Assembly: GCA_911728455.2 (NCBI GenBank)
Contig: OU452229.1
Location: 14,108,076 to 14,172,075 of the forward strand
DNA: 64,000 nucleotides
DNA from: Marthasterias glacialis
Lineage: Eukaryota > Echinodermata > Asteroidea > Forcipulatida > Asteriidae
Direction: 5' to 3'
Shown here: piece by piece, positions 22,800 to 34,300 of the stretch
How positions within the stretch are numbered: position 1 is the first letter of the stretch
Layout of the letters: each line of letters starts with the position of its first letter
Position numbers and translations under genes: made by a program
The notes under the pieces: model-generated
What the model saw: the letters and a program-made list of their open reading frames with translations, nothing else
What the model was told of the DNA's origin: nothing
Database searches by the model: none

Positions 22800-24116
22800 A
22801 TCTGTACTATAAGCTCCGAGTTTTAAACGGTGTATTTTGTGTAATTCCTTTTTCAAAGATGTCATTATGAATGCAAGTCATCTCGTCCCTCAGCAAAGTC
22901 GCTCCTATAAAGTCGCCCCTTGCAAAGTTGCCCTAGCAAGATTGTCCCGTGCTAGCTCGCTCCCCCGCAGTTACAAACTGCCCCTTTGTACAAAATTGCC
23001 CCAATCAATTCTTGAACGAGTAGAGCGGCAGGCATCTGTGTGCATGTTGGTGAAAGTGCCATTATTTTACGATCTACCCTATCCATGCTCTATAAAACTG
23101 AGAATGATAGTTTGGATATCTGTACTGTAGATATCTTTTCCTATACCTCCCACACCTTCCCAACTCCTAACACCCACCCCGTGGGCTTTGGTTTTAATCG
23201 CACCTTCGACGCCTTCTCTTCAAACCCGGTTGACTACAGTGCAATGGTATTTCATAGTACCTTGTTTTCATCTCTACAATTAAAACCGCGACGAAACGAG
23301 TAGAAGCTAAAATCTGTTGCACAGTACATAAACCCGAGGTGAACCTGTTTTTATCAGCTGACATAGCCATTTTTTCGATATGCACAAACTAACGTCAAAT
23401 AACCTCTTTCAACAGAAAACCCAATACTTTTCTCTTCATAGCATAGCCATCCTATATTTGAAACCCAATCCATGGTCAAACTCCCAAGAAAGGCTAAAAC
23501 TTGTGGTGGAATCATAAAAGTATACTACGGCCACAGATGGTCCAAGTTTATTGTGTTAAAACGAAAATTAACGTTTTCCGGTCGCGCCGGATTGCGGGTG
23601 CCTCCTCCCCATGAAACCGTTGTCGAGGGATGGCAAAAAAGGGAACGAGTTTCACGTTTCTGATCCCCAGTGGGGAATGGAGTGATTTATGGTCAATAGA
23701 GCATGTAATTGTAGTCAACTGTACTGCTCGGAGAGGGGTGGGCGGGGGGTGTTGGGGTTCGTGGTGCACAATGGGTGTAAGTGTTATTCTTTTAAATAAA
23801 AAGCTTTGTGAAGGGATGCAATCATGTCTGGTTTTTCGCCGTCTGCTGGGTTGCACTAATGGTTGAATGGGGTCAGAGGAACACTGCAACAGTTGTTAAC
23901 GATTTTGTTTGTTTTTTAAGGGGGGATCCATTGTTTGGTCATGTTCATTTTCTTAAATCTATTCATTGTATGAACCCGTTAACACTTTTTCTCCTTCCCA
24001 GAGTGGTTTGACTTTTGAGTCACCTTGAGTTTAAATTTTATCATTTTACACTTGGCTTGGTATAAAAAGTGGTAACCATCGCTGGTAGCACCACAAGCTA
24101 TACGCTTGATATTTGA

Positions 24117-24131
24117 CCACAAGAGGGCGCC
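24117..24131 (+). promoter_or_regulatory. CTCF-like motif CCACAAGAGGGCGCC
   Basis: It matches the animal CTCF core pattern CCASYAGRKGGCRS at all but one position (A in place of Y). It lies in unique-looking intergenic sequence. The match is by eye, and occupancy is unknown. Confidence 0.35.
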
Positions 24132-24590
24132 TTTGTGCGAGAAATGGAACAAGGCAGAATGCGGCAGATTTTGTGGCATAAATTTGATTTTTGAAAACGG
24201 GGGCCTTCTCCATGTTCTATCACGTATAAGCAATTGTGATGTAATGCCATCATAAATCACACCCGTTTCTCACTCAGACTTGTTGCAATGATTAAAAACT
24301 GGCGTGCATTTACTGAAGGGCTAGAGTGAAAGGCACATTTTGTGGGTGTTCCTTTGTGCATGGAGGAGGAAGGAAGAGCTCAATGCTTTGTTGGATATTA
24401 GCAAAAAAATATCAATGGCTGACCTGCCAAAAATTGGCAGAATGAGATTCAAAGTACAATTTTCAGTAATGTCACACAAAAAGAGAGACTCCTTGATAAG
24501 GATTTCTTTTTTACTGTGAAGTTATGGGATTTTACACTGAGGTGAATGGAAAGTTTATTTAGTGTGGCGCACCCACCGGTCTACGACTAT

Positions 24591-24607
24591 AGCGCCCTCT
24601 ACTGCTG
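24591..24607 (-). promoter_or_regulatory. CTCF-like motif on the minus strand
   Basis: The reverse complement reads CAGCAGTAGAGGGCGCT, in which GTAGAGGGCGC fits the CTCF core SYAGRKGGCRS without mismatch. It lies 460 bases from the plus-strand motif at 24117, in the opposite orientation. Confidence 0.35.
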
Positions 24608-26451
24608 TTTGTATTGTTGAGTCTAAGCTTGAAATTCAACCTCGACCGTCCTTATTCACGTAGCAACAAGGGCATAGTGCTCACGTATTAAATGATTTCG
24701 ATCACATGGATCATCGTGGCAAAAATATATCCATATTGTCCCACTCGTGTCGATAATAAATTGATGGGGCATCTGACCAGTCCTGAATTTCTTTTCAAAA
24801 ATGTCATACTAAATTAGGGTGACGGGTTCCGTGTACAAACTTGTCCGTTGAGTGCAACTGAAAGATCATTTATAATTGTAATCCATGTTCAAACTGGAGA
24901 AGAGCTTTGAAAGGCCTGTGCATAACGAATTAACGAAAAACATTTCAGCAGTTCAAACATCCGGGGGTGTTCAATGATTGTTTTGTACTGTGTAAGGTAG
25001 GCTATAAGTAAGATGCCAAAGTTTAACAATGCGCCAGTACCGAAACCTAGTCTCCTTGCAAGAAATTCGCTCTTCACATTGATAAGCTTCATTCTTGCAC
25101 ATGTAACTGCACGAATCACAACAATAGAGGGGGCTATAAACTGGCCCACTCGTCGACTTCCGACGGTTCCAGCAGTTTGAATTTTAACTGTGAGCCGTTA
25201 TGTTGCTTAGCGGAAACATCTCGCCTTGCAATTTGCATCTTCTGAAAAAAAGATAGACTTTCGGACGAAGTTGACCCGACTAATAAAAGCTGACTTCTTG
25301 GAACCCCCAAAACTAATTAACCCTGCTTGAAGGTAAACACTTCTTACACTACAGCTTTAATTTTGTTTTTTCATGCAGGCACAGGTTTTGCTCGTTTTCT
25401 CATTTGTTTAAATACGGCCCAGTCACAGCCCACACTTCGTATCCGGCATGAAGTTCAGTCGAGACGGTTGGTTGTATTTTTTTTTCAATGCACTAGCAAT
25501 AACGACGGTCATTATACTATTTCCGCGCATACCTTACTTGTGTAAACAAAGAGAAACAACGTGGAAATTAAATTATCTATTTTGATCCTTGGAGTTATGA
25601 TTTGAACTTTACACAGAGATTTTTGCCGGGCTGAGTGATTTCTAGTGTTGTGAATATTATGAGAAGACTGAGTGTGAACAACCATTTGGAACTTTTTAAT
25701 TTCGCGGCCCCGTGTGTCCGTTCGTTCCATCTACCCATCATCCCGTCCTCTGCTAAATACAGAATATTAAAATTTGATATAAAATAAAGAAAAGAAAATG
25801 CATATGCAAGAAATAGTTATCATAAGTCACGCTTTTTATGTAGATTATGCCATGTTGTTTTTTAAACTACCGGTGCGTTATAAACCAGGCTACACTTTTT
25901 TTTCAAATGAATTAGTATATAAATACTGAGTGGCTCAGAGTGCATAGGAGGAATATTATCGCAAAGTAAAAATTGTGACTGTTCCATTTCACGAGGCGAA
26001 CCCATTTTACGAATCAAAGCCACTCAGTACCCGTGGGCGAATAGGACTTTGTGATCGCTGGTGCGGATGGGAGTAATAGTTAATGACACGTGGTATAAGT
26101 TCCACCAATCAAATGACAAGGATCTGTATGTCAGTTATGGACATTATTTTAGTGTCGTTGTGGCCGATTGAGTTATCGCAATGGACCCCAAGTTGCCAGT
26201 GGACTCGAGTGGCCATAATCCAGTCGAAACGGTCGTAGTGGTTGTGTCCCCGAGCAGGACTCTATCTTTCCTTTTCAAATTTGGCCAAACATTATCCTTA
26301 CCCGCTCGGGGTTGAGGAATCTGTATACCGACATCAGTCTTCTGAAGACAATGCGTTGAAGTTGGTGTTAAAAAGCGGTCGCGAATGATTACCATGGGAA
26401 CGATCGCCAAACCATCATCATCCCGGGAGTTCAAGGACGGAAACTCATCGA

Positions 26452-26464
26452 CACGAGGTGGCGC
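26452..26464 (+). promoter_or_regulatory. CTCF-like motif CACGAGGTGGCGC
   Basis: AGGTGGCGC matches the CTCF core, with one mismatch upstream. It is one of several such words between MEOX and the KMT2 promoter. Confidence 0.25.
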
Positions 26465-26689
26465 AATTTACTTTCAGGGTCTAAGGCCGTGTCTGGGAAC
26501 CATTTTCGAACAAGGTCTCGGTTCGGCTCTGCCGTAGGCTCCACCACCTGCGTGAAGACCTATTTTAAAAAAATGCATGGACTTCAAAATGAAACCGGTA
26601 ACGGAGCCTATAAGCTAACGCAATGGTTTCGAAAATGTCCCATTGTTTTTGACTGAAGGTATGTCCGTCTGATTGGGTTCGACCATTGA

Positions 26690-26870
26690 GTCATTAGACC
26701 TTTATCATAGTGAGACCATCTTGATTTTCTCCCATTCAAACCAATGTAACCAAACCGGGTCTGGAAGGGCAAATAGTCTGGTTCCTTTTTGTATTAGCAT
26801 AATATATTACTGTTATTGGATACAGGGAACATGACCAAGATGGTTGCAGTATGATAAAGGTCTATTATTG
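26690..26870. mobile_element. Short inverted-repeat element (AGACCTTTATCATA ends)
   Basis: The left end, AGACCTTTATCATAGTGAGACCATCTTG split across 26696-26724, is an imperfect reverse complement of the right end CAAGATGGTTGCAGTATGATAAAGGTCT region near 26838-26866. The inner part includes AATAGTCTGGTTCC. There is no open reading frame of note. It is related to the fragment at 17478-17590. Confidence 0.55.
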
Positions 26871-28904
26871 GAGCGCGGAGAGGAAGAAGATGCGATGGCC
26901 ATAAGCACACGTACAACCAACGGGTAGAAATAGTCAACATCAATAAATAAAGTGGATGAATCTTTTCTTGGAAAAGTCTTGATTATAATGCAAGTCGTCA
27001 CCGAATGGATTATTTTCTTTCGCGAATTGAGGCTGTTTTGTTTTTCTTCTTCTTCTTCTTGTTCGTTTTGTTTTCAAGTTCATGAATAAACTCGGGCCAT
27101 TCCTTTTTTTGACGGCTCTTTGACTCATTGCCGCCCGTTTATTGCCGCCAATAACTAAACCGAGTCGAACCGGGGAAATGATCATGTAGGATTGTTATGT
27201 TTGGATGTCGTGCTTCGAGTTGAGTTTTTTTTAAATATTTTGTGTCTTTAATTTTAACTTCTTTTTCCTGTGCTGCTATTTTGACGCAGATGCGCCTGGA
27301 CCATCAGGGAGGCAGCCGGACAAAAGAAATTAGAAGCCATCCAACGCGCTGTTACTGGAAAATCCTGAACCAGCTCCCGACATCCATGTCGTGGAAATCG
27401 CTTTCGACTGGTCTGCTCCGACGTTTCCAGTGTACTCTGCTGGTCGTCTTTAGATGTGTCGCGCACAGACGACGGTGCAGAGTAGGCCTACACTGTTCGA
27501 AATGATTTGGAGTCTCAGGGCCAACACTCCTTCCAAGGTATTTACATTGTTGTACCCGAAAGAACTACTAAAAATTGTTACTTCTTTTTATTTTTTTATT
27601 ATTCGCACTACGCAAAGCTCACTTCAACATCAATTATCTCCTTCTACGAACTGAGCTGATGACGGTAACCCACCACGACTATAGTTCAGCTTTCACGCAT
27701 CTACAAAGCCCGACTTGTCTGGTGTGGCAACATCAGTAGGAGAGAACAGCACGTTACCAACATACATCCAGCTACCAACAGTCAACTAAACATTGAGAAA
27801 CTTCGAGTAAAAATATGAGCGAATTCGGCTAATGTGGCAAAAGACCGATTGCGCGACCAATGTTTACACGTTATCACGTGACCTGCAGTGGGTACTACGT
27901 CATCTCAGCCGTGATGGCAAACTACGTGCAAATAATGCTGTGACCGATAAAGTCACATCAACAGTCGGCTTTTGGTAATATTATTACATAGTTACAAAGC
28001 CCTAATATTAAAGTTGTATGTTGTGACATTTATTTAAATCACATTTATACTTTTTCAAAAACTGCCAGTATTCAACTTCAAAAGAGGTTTATATTTTAGT
28101 ATGCGTCGGAGTCGGACGACGATATTGTAACGACCCGCTTGTTATTTTATTTGTAATGTAGGCCTAAATCACTGTAAAAAGGGTAAAGAACGTTGAGAAA
28201 GTGAGCATTTATGCCTAGCCTTGCGGAATTTCAAATAGACAAAGGAATCACACAGTTTTCGAATGCCTTTTCTTTGGATTACTTCAGCTTAAAAACTGTG
28301 AAATTCTTGTGTTGAAAAATGTGTGTGATCGCGGTTGTCTGGCCCAAACGTTCCGTCGTGCAACTAGTCAGTACCGGTACTGGTATAGTACTACCACATC
28401 GTGAACTTTGTAGAATTTGCAAGACTTTTGGAACTGTCCTTACTGGCTTCTTTCAGTCACTCGAGGGTCTCCAGTACAAACTCTGGAATATTTTTCACAG
28501 ATTTCGAGAAAGAAAAGACTCCATCGAATAAACACAATCATCATGTATCGTACCGCACTTTCGTATGGAGGACGTCGTGTTTGTTTACATTCAATACCCA
28601 CTATATAGGTCACGTGACGTGGGTCGCGCAATCGGTCTATTTGACGCGTTCAAAAATGAGCTGGCTCGCCCTGTAGGCCTACATGTACATACACTATATA
28701 CAAATTGACATTGATGTCACTTCATGGTTTTGTATACACAATCATGTAGCCCTCCCCTCCCCCCTGACCCCGTGACCTTGTGAGAGGTTTTTATGGTTTA
28801 CGGACGGAGAATATGTACCAGTTGGTTGGCATTTATGTACAACATGTACAAGCACTGATCACAATAATTAACAAGATTAGTCCAGCAATGGGTACACACG
28901 CTGA

Positions 28905-29160
28905 ATCTACTTTGGCGTACGTGGCGCACTCCAGACCTCTGGAGTGTTTCTGATCAGCAGAGTGTGGGTTCGAGTCCCGGTCATGAGCAAGATACTTAAC
29001 CATTATTGCTCCGTCCTTCGGATGGGACGTAAAAGCCGTAGGTCTCATGTGTTGTAGTAATGCACGTAGAACACTATGAGAAGCCCCGGTGCTTTCTGGC
29101 AGCCCTGCTGGATGCGCTTTACAGCACCTTGTAAACCATTATAAGGTGCTACATAACTAA
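28905..29160 (+). mobile_element. tRNA-derived SINE
   Basis: A B-box-like segment GTGGGTTCGAGTCCCGG (28964-28980) lies about 50 bases after an A-box-like GTGGCGCACTCC. It is followed by a body containing GAGCAAGATACTTAACCATT and CGTCCTTCGGATGGGACGTA, then GCGCTTTACAGCACCTTGTA. The central CCTTCGGATGGGACGTA segment resembles, from memory, a domain shared by SINEs of many marine invertebrates. No direct repeats were resolved, so the ends are approximate. Confidence 0.7.
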
Positions 29161-29675
29161 GGGTCCCACAATTCAAAAACTTCAAAATGACCTGTCTTAA
29201 ACTATTTGTTTTAATAAGCTTTGAGACGCCCGTAGAAAAGCGCTAGTAATAGGCCCCTATACGAGTGGTGAGTTGATGTGTGTTTATTTATATCATCTAC
29301 TGTGAGGTCAAAAATTCCATGGTGTCTTACCGAAGAACAGCGCTGGGTACCTCTGTTGTGCAGTTGTACGAATGCAAAGTGTATAGAAGTTCTTATAACG
29401 AAATAGTCAGTCTTTGCTTATTCCATGGTAGCGGGCTATAACTTTGGTGAACTCGGCCGCAATCCCCAAACCCTTCGGCAATGCCATAAGGTATCCGAGC
29501 AACCCCGCCCCGCCCCTCCCCAATAGTACTAGTGAGCCATCCCAAATAATTTGTGGCCATCTTGGCCCAATTTCACAGTGCTGCTTTACATTATATTGAT
29601 CATCATCAGCAATCAAACAACACTACCCACAGACCGTCCCAAGGTTTAATCTACCGTGAGGGGAAACACACTTCC

Positions 29676-29917
29676 TTTAGAAAAAAAAATTATCAATGAA
29701 TAAAAAAATAATAATAATAAAAAATAAATAAACAAATAAGTATGTAAATAAATAAATTAATAAATACATAAAAAAGAACAAAGAATAATAAAAAATAATA
29801 AGTTAAAAAATAACTAAATAACTAACTAAATAAGTAAATCAATCATTAAATATATAAATAAATAATCAAATAAAAAACTAGAAAATTTAAATAAATATGA
29901 TAAATAAATAAGCAAAA
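29676..29917. repeat. A-rich low-complexity tract (AAAT/AATA)n
   Basis: About 240 bases consist almost entirely of AAATA, AAT and AAAT units with scattered C or G interruptions. A similar tract lies at about 49785-49903 in a KMT2 intron. Confidence 0.95.
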
Positions 29918-30799
29918 TGGGAAGATTGAGAATGTAGCAAACTTGGCATCTTGCATGTACATGGGCGACAGGGAAATCATTTTACTGTGGCTGTGCAATT
30001 TGCAGTGCTAATACTTTTCAGCGATTTTTAACACGAATGTCTGGCTGTTGTAGTTGTGTTAATTGTTTTTTGTGACTTTTTCGTGTATATTTCCCCCTAT
30101 TTGTGATTATTAGAGATTTGGAATTATCATAATATTAATTTTATTATTACTATGCAAATTTACATATATTGTTTTATTGTTATTATCAATAACCACGTCG
30201 GCCTAACTAATCCCGTCTGTCCGACCCGTTGTGCATGTCCGCTGTGGTGTGGTGTAGAATGTGTCCCCAGCGCCATGATACTTCAATGTATCCCTCCGTT
30301 TCCTGTGTGTTCTAATATTCATAACTGCATTCACCTTCAATTTGAGATATCACGGATCAGGATGAATGCCTGTGTATAAATATCCACGTTCTTTCAATAT
30401 TCCAACTGAAATTACATCGCGATAAGATGATTTCAAGGTAGGCCTTGAACGCCAGCTAGTGCAGATCCACTTTGTGCACTACAGTATTTTGATTTAAAAC
30501 CCCGTACGAAATTGGTCTCATTGATAAACCTACAAACGACGGTCGGCATCCTTCATCCTCGTACGTAGAAATTAGCATAATAAAGAGGTCATTTAATCAT
30601 TACAGGGAAATTACTCCGCGTTTGTTTCAAATCCTTTTTATTTCAATGTCTTAATTAGTCAAGGGGTTTTACTCATTTTTATATTCGTTATTGTGACAAT
30701 TTGTGGTAATAATTTTATTTTAAGAATATTCTTATTCGTTGAAACATAAACAGCTGACAGAAGATATATCGGGTGAACTACTTTTCGAATATCAAATTT

Positions 30800-31363
30800 T
30801 CGAGGTCATTTAGAGTAATGTGGTTCAAGATGGCGGCTGCTTCAGAATAAACGTATGCAAGGAAAATTAACAACGCTTTGTTTCAGTGAAAATTCCAGTA
30901 ATGCCCGTTCAAATTGTGCTGTGGACGAACCGCTGTGTGGTAAATAATGTGCGAGACGAATATTAGGTTTATTGGAGGTACAATTTAAGGCGAAAATTGT
31001 CCGGTTGTAATCAAATTTTGCAGTTAGTCCTGGCAAATTATCCGAGGTCGTCAGCGGCGGGTGGGTACGGTGTGTGAACAGGATCGGAGGGAGTTAACGA
31101 CGCGACAGGAAAAAGCTTATCGCTGGTGTGTGTGTCGACTATAGATTTTCACGTTAGTTCATTTACACCCTCCTAACAATTATTTCGTCTCGTAAAATGT
31201 CAATTGTATGAGCTCCGTTGAAATCTTCAATGCCCAGGGCAGGAAAAATAGATTTTAAAACCAGAGACAAGAAGTTGTAAAACAAAACATCCCAGATTTT
31301 CACATCAAAATGTACAATGAAGCCCATGTTCCATCAGTAGCCGTCCTCTTCTAGACGGCAGGT
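30800..31363 (+). promoter_or_regulatory. Promoter-like block and 5' UTR of the KMT2C/D gene
   Basis: The block contains CAAGATGGCGGC at 30826-30837, a perfect match to the YY1 site often found just downstream of transcription starts of TATA-less housekeeping genes. GC-richer sequence follows to about 31130, and the coding ATG lies at 31364. The ATG within the YY1 word opens a six-codon upstream reading frame (Met-Ala-Ala-Ala-Ser-Glu, stop at 30848-30850), and further short upstream ATGs exist. The start site and any 5' UTR splicing are inferred; no TATA box is evident. Confidence 0.45.
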
Positions 31364-31370
31364 ATGTCAG
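31364..31370 (+). CDS. KMT2C/D: KMT2C/D exon 1 coding part: seven bases (Met-Ser-Gly start)
   Basis: The exon's coding part is only ATGTCAG, followed by a strong donor GTAAGG at 31371. It joins exon 2 to read MSGRKKKFPRFKGETE. The ATG was chosen because it is the last one before a consensus donor and because the phase (one base left over) fits exon 2 exactly. An alternative 5' exon or a downstream start (first Met at residue 24, in exon 3) cannot be excluded. Confidence 0.6.
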
Positions 31371-34300
31371 GTAAGGAAACATACAAATTTCCTCATTTTT
31401 AAAATGTGGTTTTACGTTTTAAATGTATAAATAAATAAAATGTTTACCAAGATGATTTCCAATTCCACTGCAGGACAAGTTCTGAGTGTTTATTTTGTGT
31501 AGTTTTGCAAATTTTGGGTCTCGGCATGCAGCCATACATTTATTTTTTTACAACAGATGGAGCATGTAGAGTAGGTTCATTTTTCGATTTAATGTTAATT
31601 TTTTGTTAGTAAGGCATGTTACTTTTAATGCTGTAAAAATTCCATGGGTAAAACCTCAAAATTGTTTGGCCATAGCCTACCCATAAAGATTTCAAATCGG
31701 GCAGAAGTCGTATAGTTGCAATAAGTATTCCTAACCCTCCATTCTGATACTTAGTGATAGTCATAACCTGGAACTTTGAAGGTGACGAGAAAGCTAGCCC
31801 TATATAGTGCCAAAACGCTAGACTACCACCACTTCTTGGCCCTACAAACCCTGTGGCCCTACAATGTAACATCAGCTTTTAAATTGACACTTACGTTTTT
31901 TTGCCAAAATGTTTCCCTCAATGATCGCTTGGTCATTGCCCGCTGGTCATTCCCTTGGTGCCCTTGAAATATTCCAATAGTAATTTACAATTTCCTCATA
32001 GAGGTGCCCTTTATCAAGAAGAAAATGCCTTGATGCCCTTGCCCTTTTCAAGAGCGAAGCCATAAGGCCTGTTTGTAGTTCCGAGGAATTTTGTCTTGGC
32101 GAAGATAAAAGTATTTTATTTTCCAGGATTTTTCAATTATGCACAATCACATCCCTAGCCTTTTGGTTAAATGATTTTCTCCTGCATGAAATGGTCAACT
32201 CGTATTCCTAAAAATTGATATTTGATTCACTTGTTGTATTCAGAACAGTGTGAGCAGTTGTAATGCGATAATTATTACCATTGCACCGTTATACAAAAAG
32301 AAATAAAGCAAATTTGTTCTAACTCTGTAACTTAAGTACCGTCGAATTGAATTCTGTATTTAAAATAAGGTCAGATTTGGACACATACCATTTGCCATTT
32401 GGTGCAAAATCAAGAATACATGTTTGAGTTATTGTTACTAATATCAGGACATAGGCTAAATTAATTTTTTCTAATTTGACCAAAAAACATACTGTCGGTG
32501 ACCTTTCACTTTCACCATTTGACCTGTAAATGTGAATACGGACTCATGCGTCTTCTGTTAGTACTATTGAAAAGTACCGTGCTGTAGTTCACTGCTTGAT
32601 AGGCAGATTAACTGCACATGATGATTTTTATTTAGTCGTAATTCCTGAATCTAATATTGAAGCATCGGTCAGTTTAGAAGGGTGATGTTTCTTAAAATCA
32701 ACACCCATCTAGCCATGTTGTTTTTATTCTAGTATGAGAAAGGCCACTTTCTATGGAAATTGTGATCTTCCATTAGTGCACCTGAAATCTGAGAGACCTT
32801 CGTGAGACCCTTATAAAGGGGCACCAAGGCCAAGACCAGTGCAGTGAAGGCCTGTGTTGCCTGCCGTGCCCAAAGACTATGCAAGCTTCGGATGTAGTTG
32901 AATACTGGGACCTGTGAATTGCACAATTTTGTTTCTTTCACGTTTTAAAGCAATGCTTACGGGACCAAATGAAATAGGCTTATTGCACTGTTTCTATTTT
33001 AGGTTGTTACTTGGAGGGGGGTACATGTAAAATGTAGTTGATAAAATCGTTCTTCAAAAAGGTTCTGTGTAATTTTTCATCAAGTTCATTAAGATCTGTA
33101 TGTTTGTACTAGAAATTCAATTGTGTAAACTGCACAGTCCATGTTTCGCTTGGTTTTATATTGAAAGATTTAAATTCATTCATACTCTACTTTTCTATAC
33201 AATTTGAGGGTAAAATATCAGCCCAAATAAATCTTTGAGTTACTTTGTACGTTTACAATGTCTGCCAGTGAGATTTTTGGTTTTGTGATAAAGTGAATGG
33301 CCCAGATTGAACGCGACATTGTGACACCTGCAAAAATAGTAATACAATGCTCTCTTGGTGGCAAATATTAAATGAGAATGTGATATTGCCAAGGCATCTG
33401 ATGATAAACTAAACTAATCACGTTTTGGATTCAGGTTACTTTCTTATTTTGATAACAATGCTGGTCAGGAAAAAGCAGGTCCACCACACATGCACACTGT
33501 CTGCATTTACATGTAACAGCAATACCATGACTTTCTATTGTGACAACAAAATTGACTTCTTTTGAGACCAAAGCATGCGACCCATAAAATGAGAATTAAT
33601 TCATTTGTTAATTGAGCCTGTTGTATTCTGGAATCAATGAGCTTTTCAGTATGTTACTCATTATGCAAAATACGTGCATGTCACAATGAATAGTGGGTAT
33701 TCTTACACATTGTAGTTACAGTGCTCAGGGATACGTGTACATGCACAGTAAAGTGGACCATTAATGTTAAGGCTTCTGAAATGCATAAAGCACATTATTG
33801 CGGTCAAAATTGTTGATTTCCTGTTTTTTTCACATACTGTACATCATGTAGGCCTACATAATGAGCCATAGTTTAACAAAAGGTGTATGACTTTTTATCT
33901 TTTGTTTGTATTTTATTTTGTTGGGTTATTTATTTATATTTTTTGTACACTGCAAAGCAGCAGGCCTACATGTTCATGATTTGACTGGTCCGATGATAAA
34001 GTTACTCTGTTTGCAATATGCATACAGATGAATGTAACCACCAGAGAATATATAACATGTAGGCCTAGTAAACTTAAGTGCACATGTACATACATGTATG
34101 TAGGTGGTTGTCCCTGTGCACATGTGTTGTGTGTATCGATTACATTATGTACATGTACATGTATATACGTTACATGATGTTCAATATAGGTACATGTATG
34201 TGTGAACGTCATATGTACATTGTGAATGAATGTCACCGCAAGTGACCCTCTCCCAGAACAGAGTACATACACACATACAGTATGTGTGATACACATTCAA

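Larger units (their letters stand above)
22800..30820. other. Intergenic region between MEOX and the KMT2 gene
   Basis: No gene was recognised on either strand. A stretch at 27290-27500 has a GC-richer, coding-like look (one frame reads WTIREAAGQKKLEAIQRA before a stop) and may be a retroelement remnant, but no family could be fixed. The region holds an A-rich low-complexity tract (29676-29917), a SINE (about 28905-29160), an inverted-repeat element (26690-26870), a local imperfect palindrome built on CTGAGTGGCT/AGCCACTCAG (25923-26030), and several CTCF-like motifs. Confidence 0.65.

Noticed and set aside
27242-27505. Possible small gene or LINE fragment in the intergenic region
   Set aside because: One frame has a coding-like stretch (WTIREAAGQKKLEAIQRA) but is interrupted by a stop and could not be tied to a known reverse transcriptase.
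29676-29917. CRISPR-like or satellite array
   Set aside because: The tract is irregular A-rich low complexity with no fixed repeat-spacer period.
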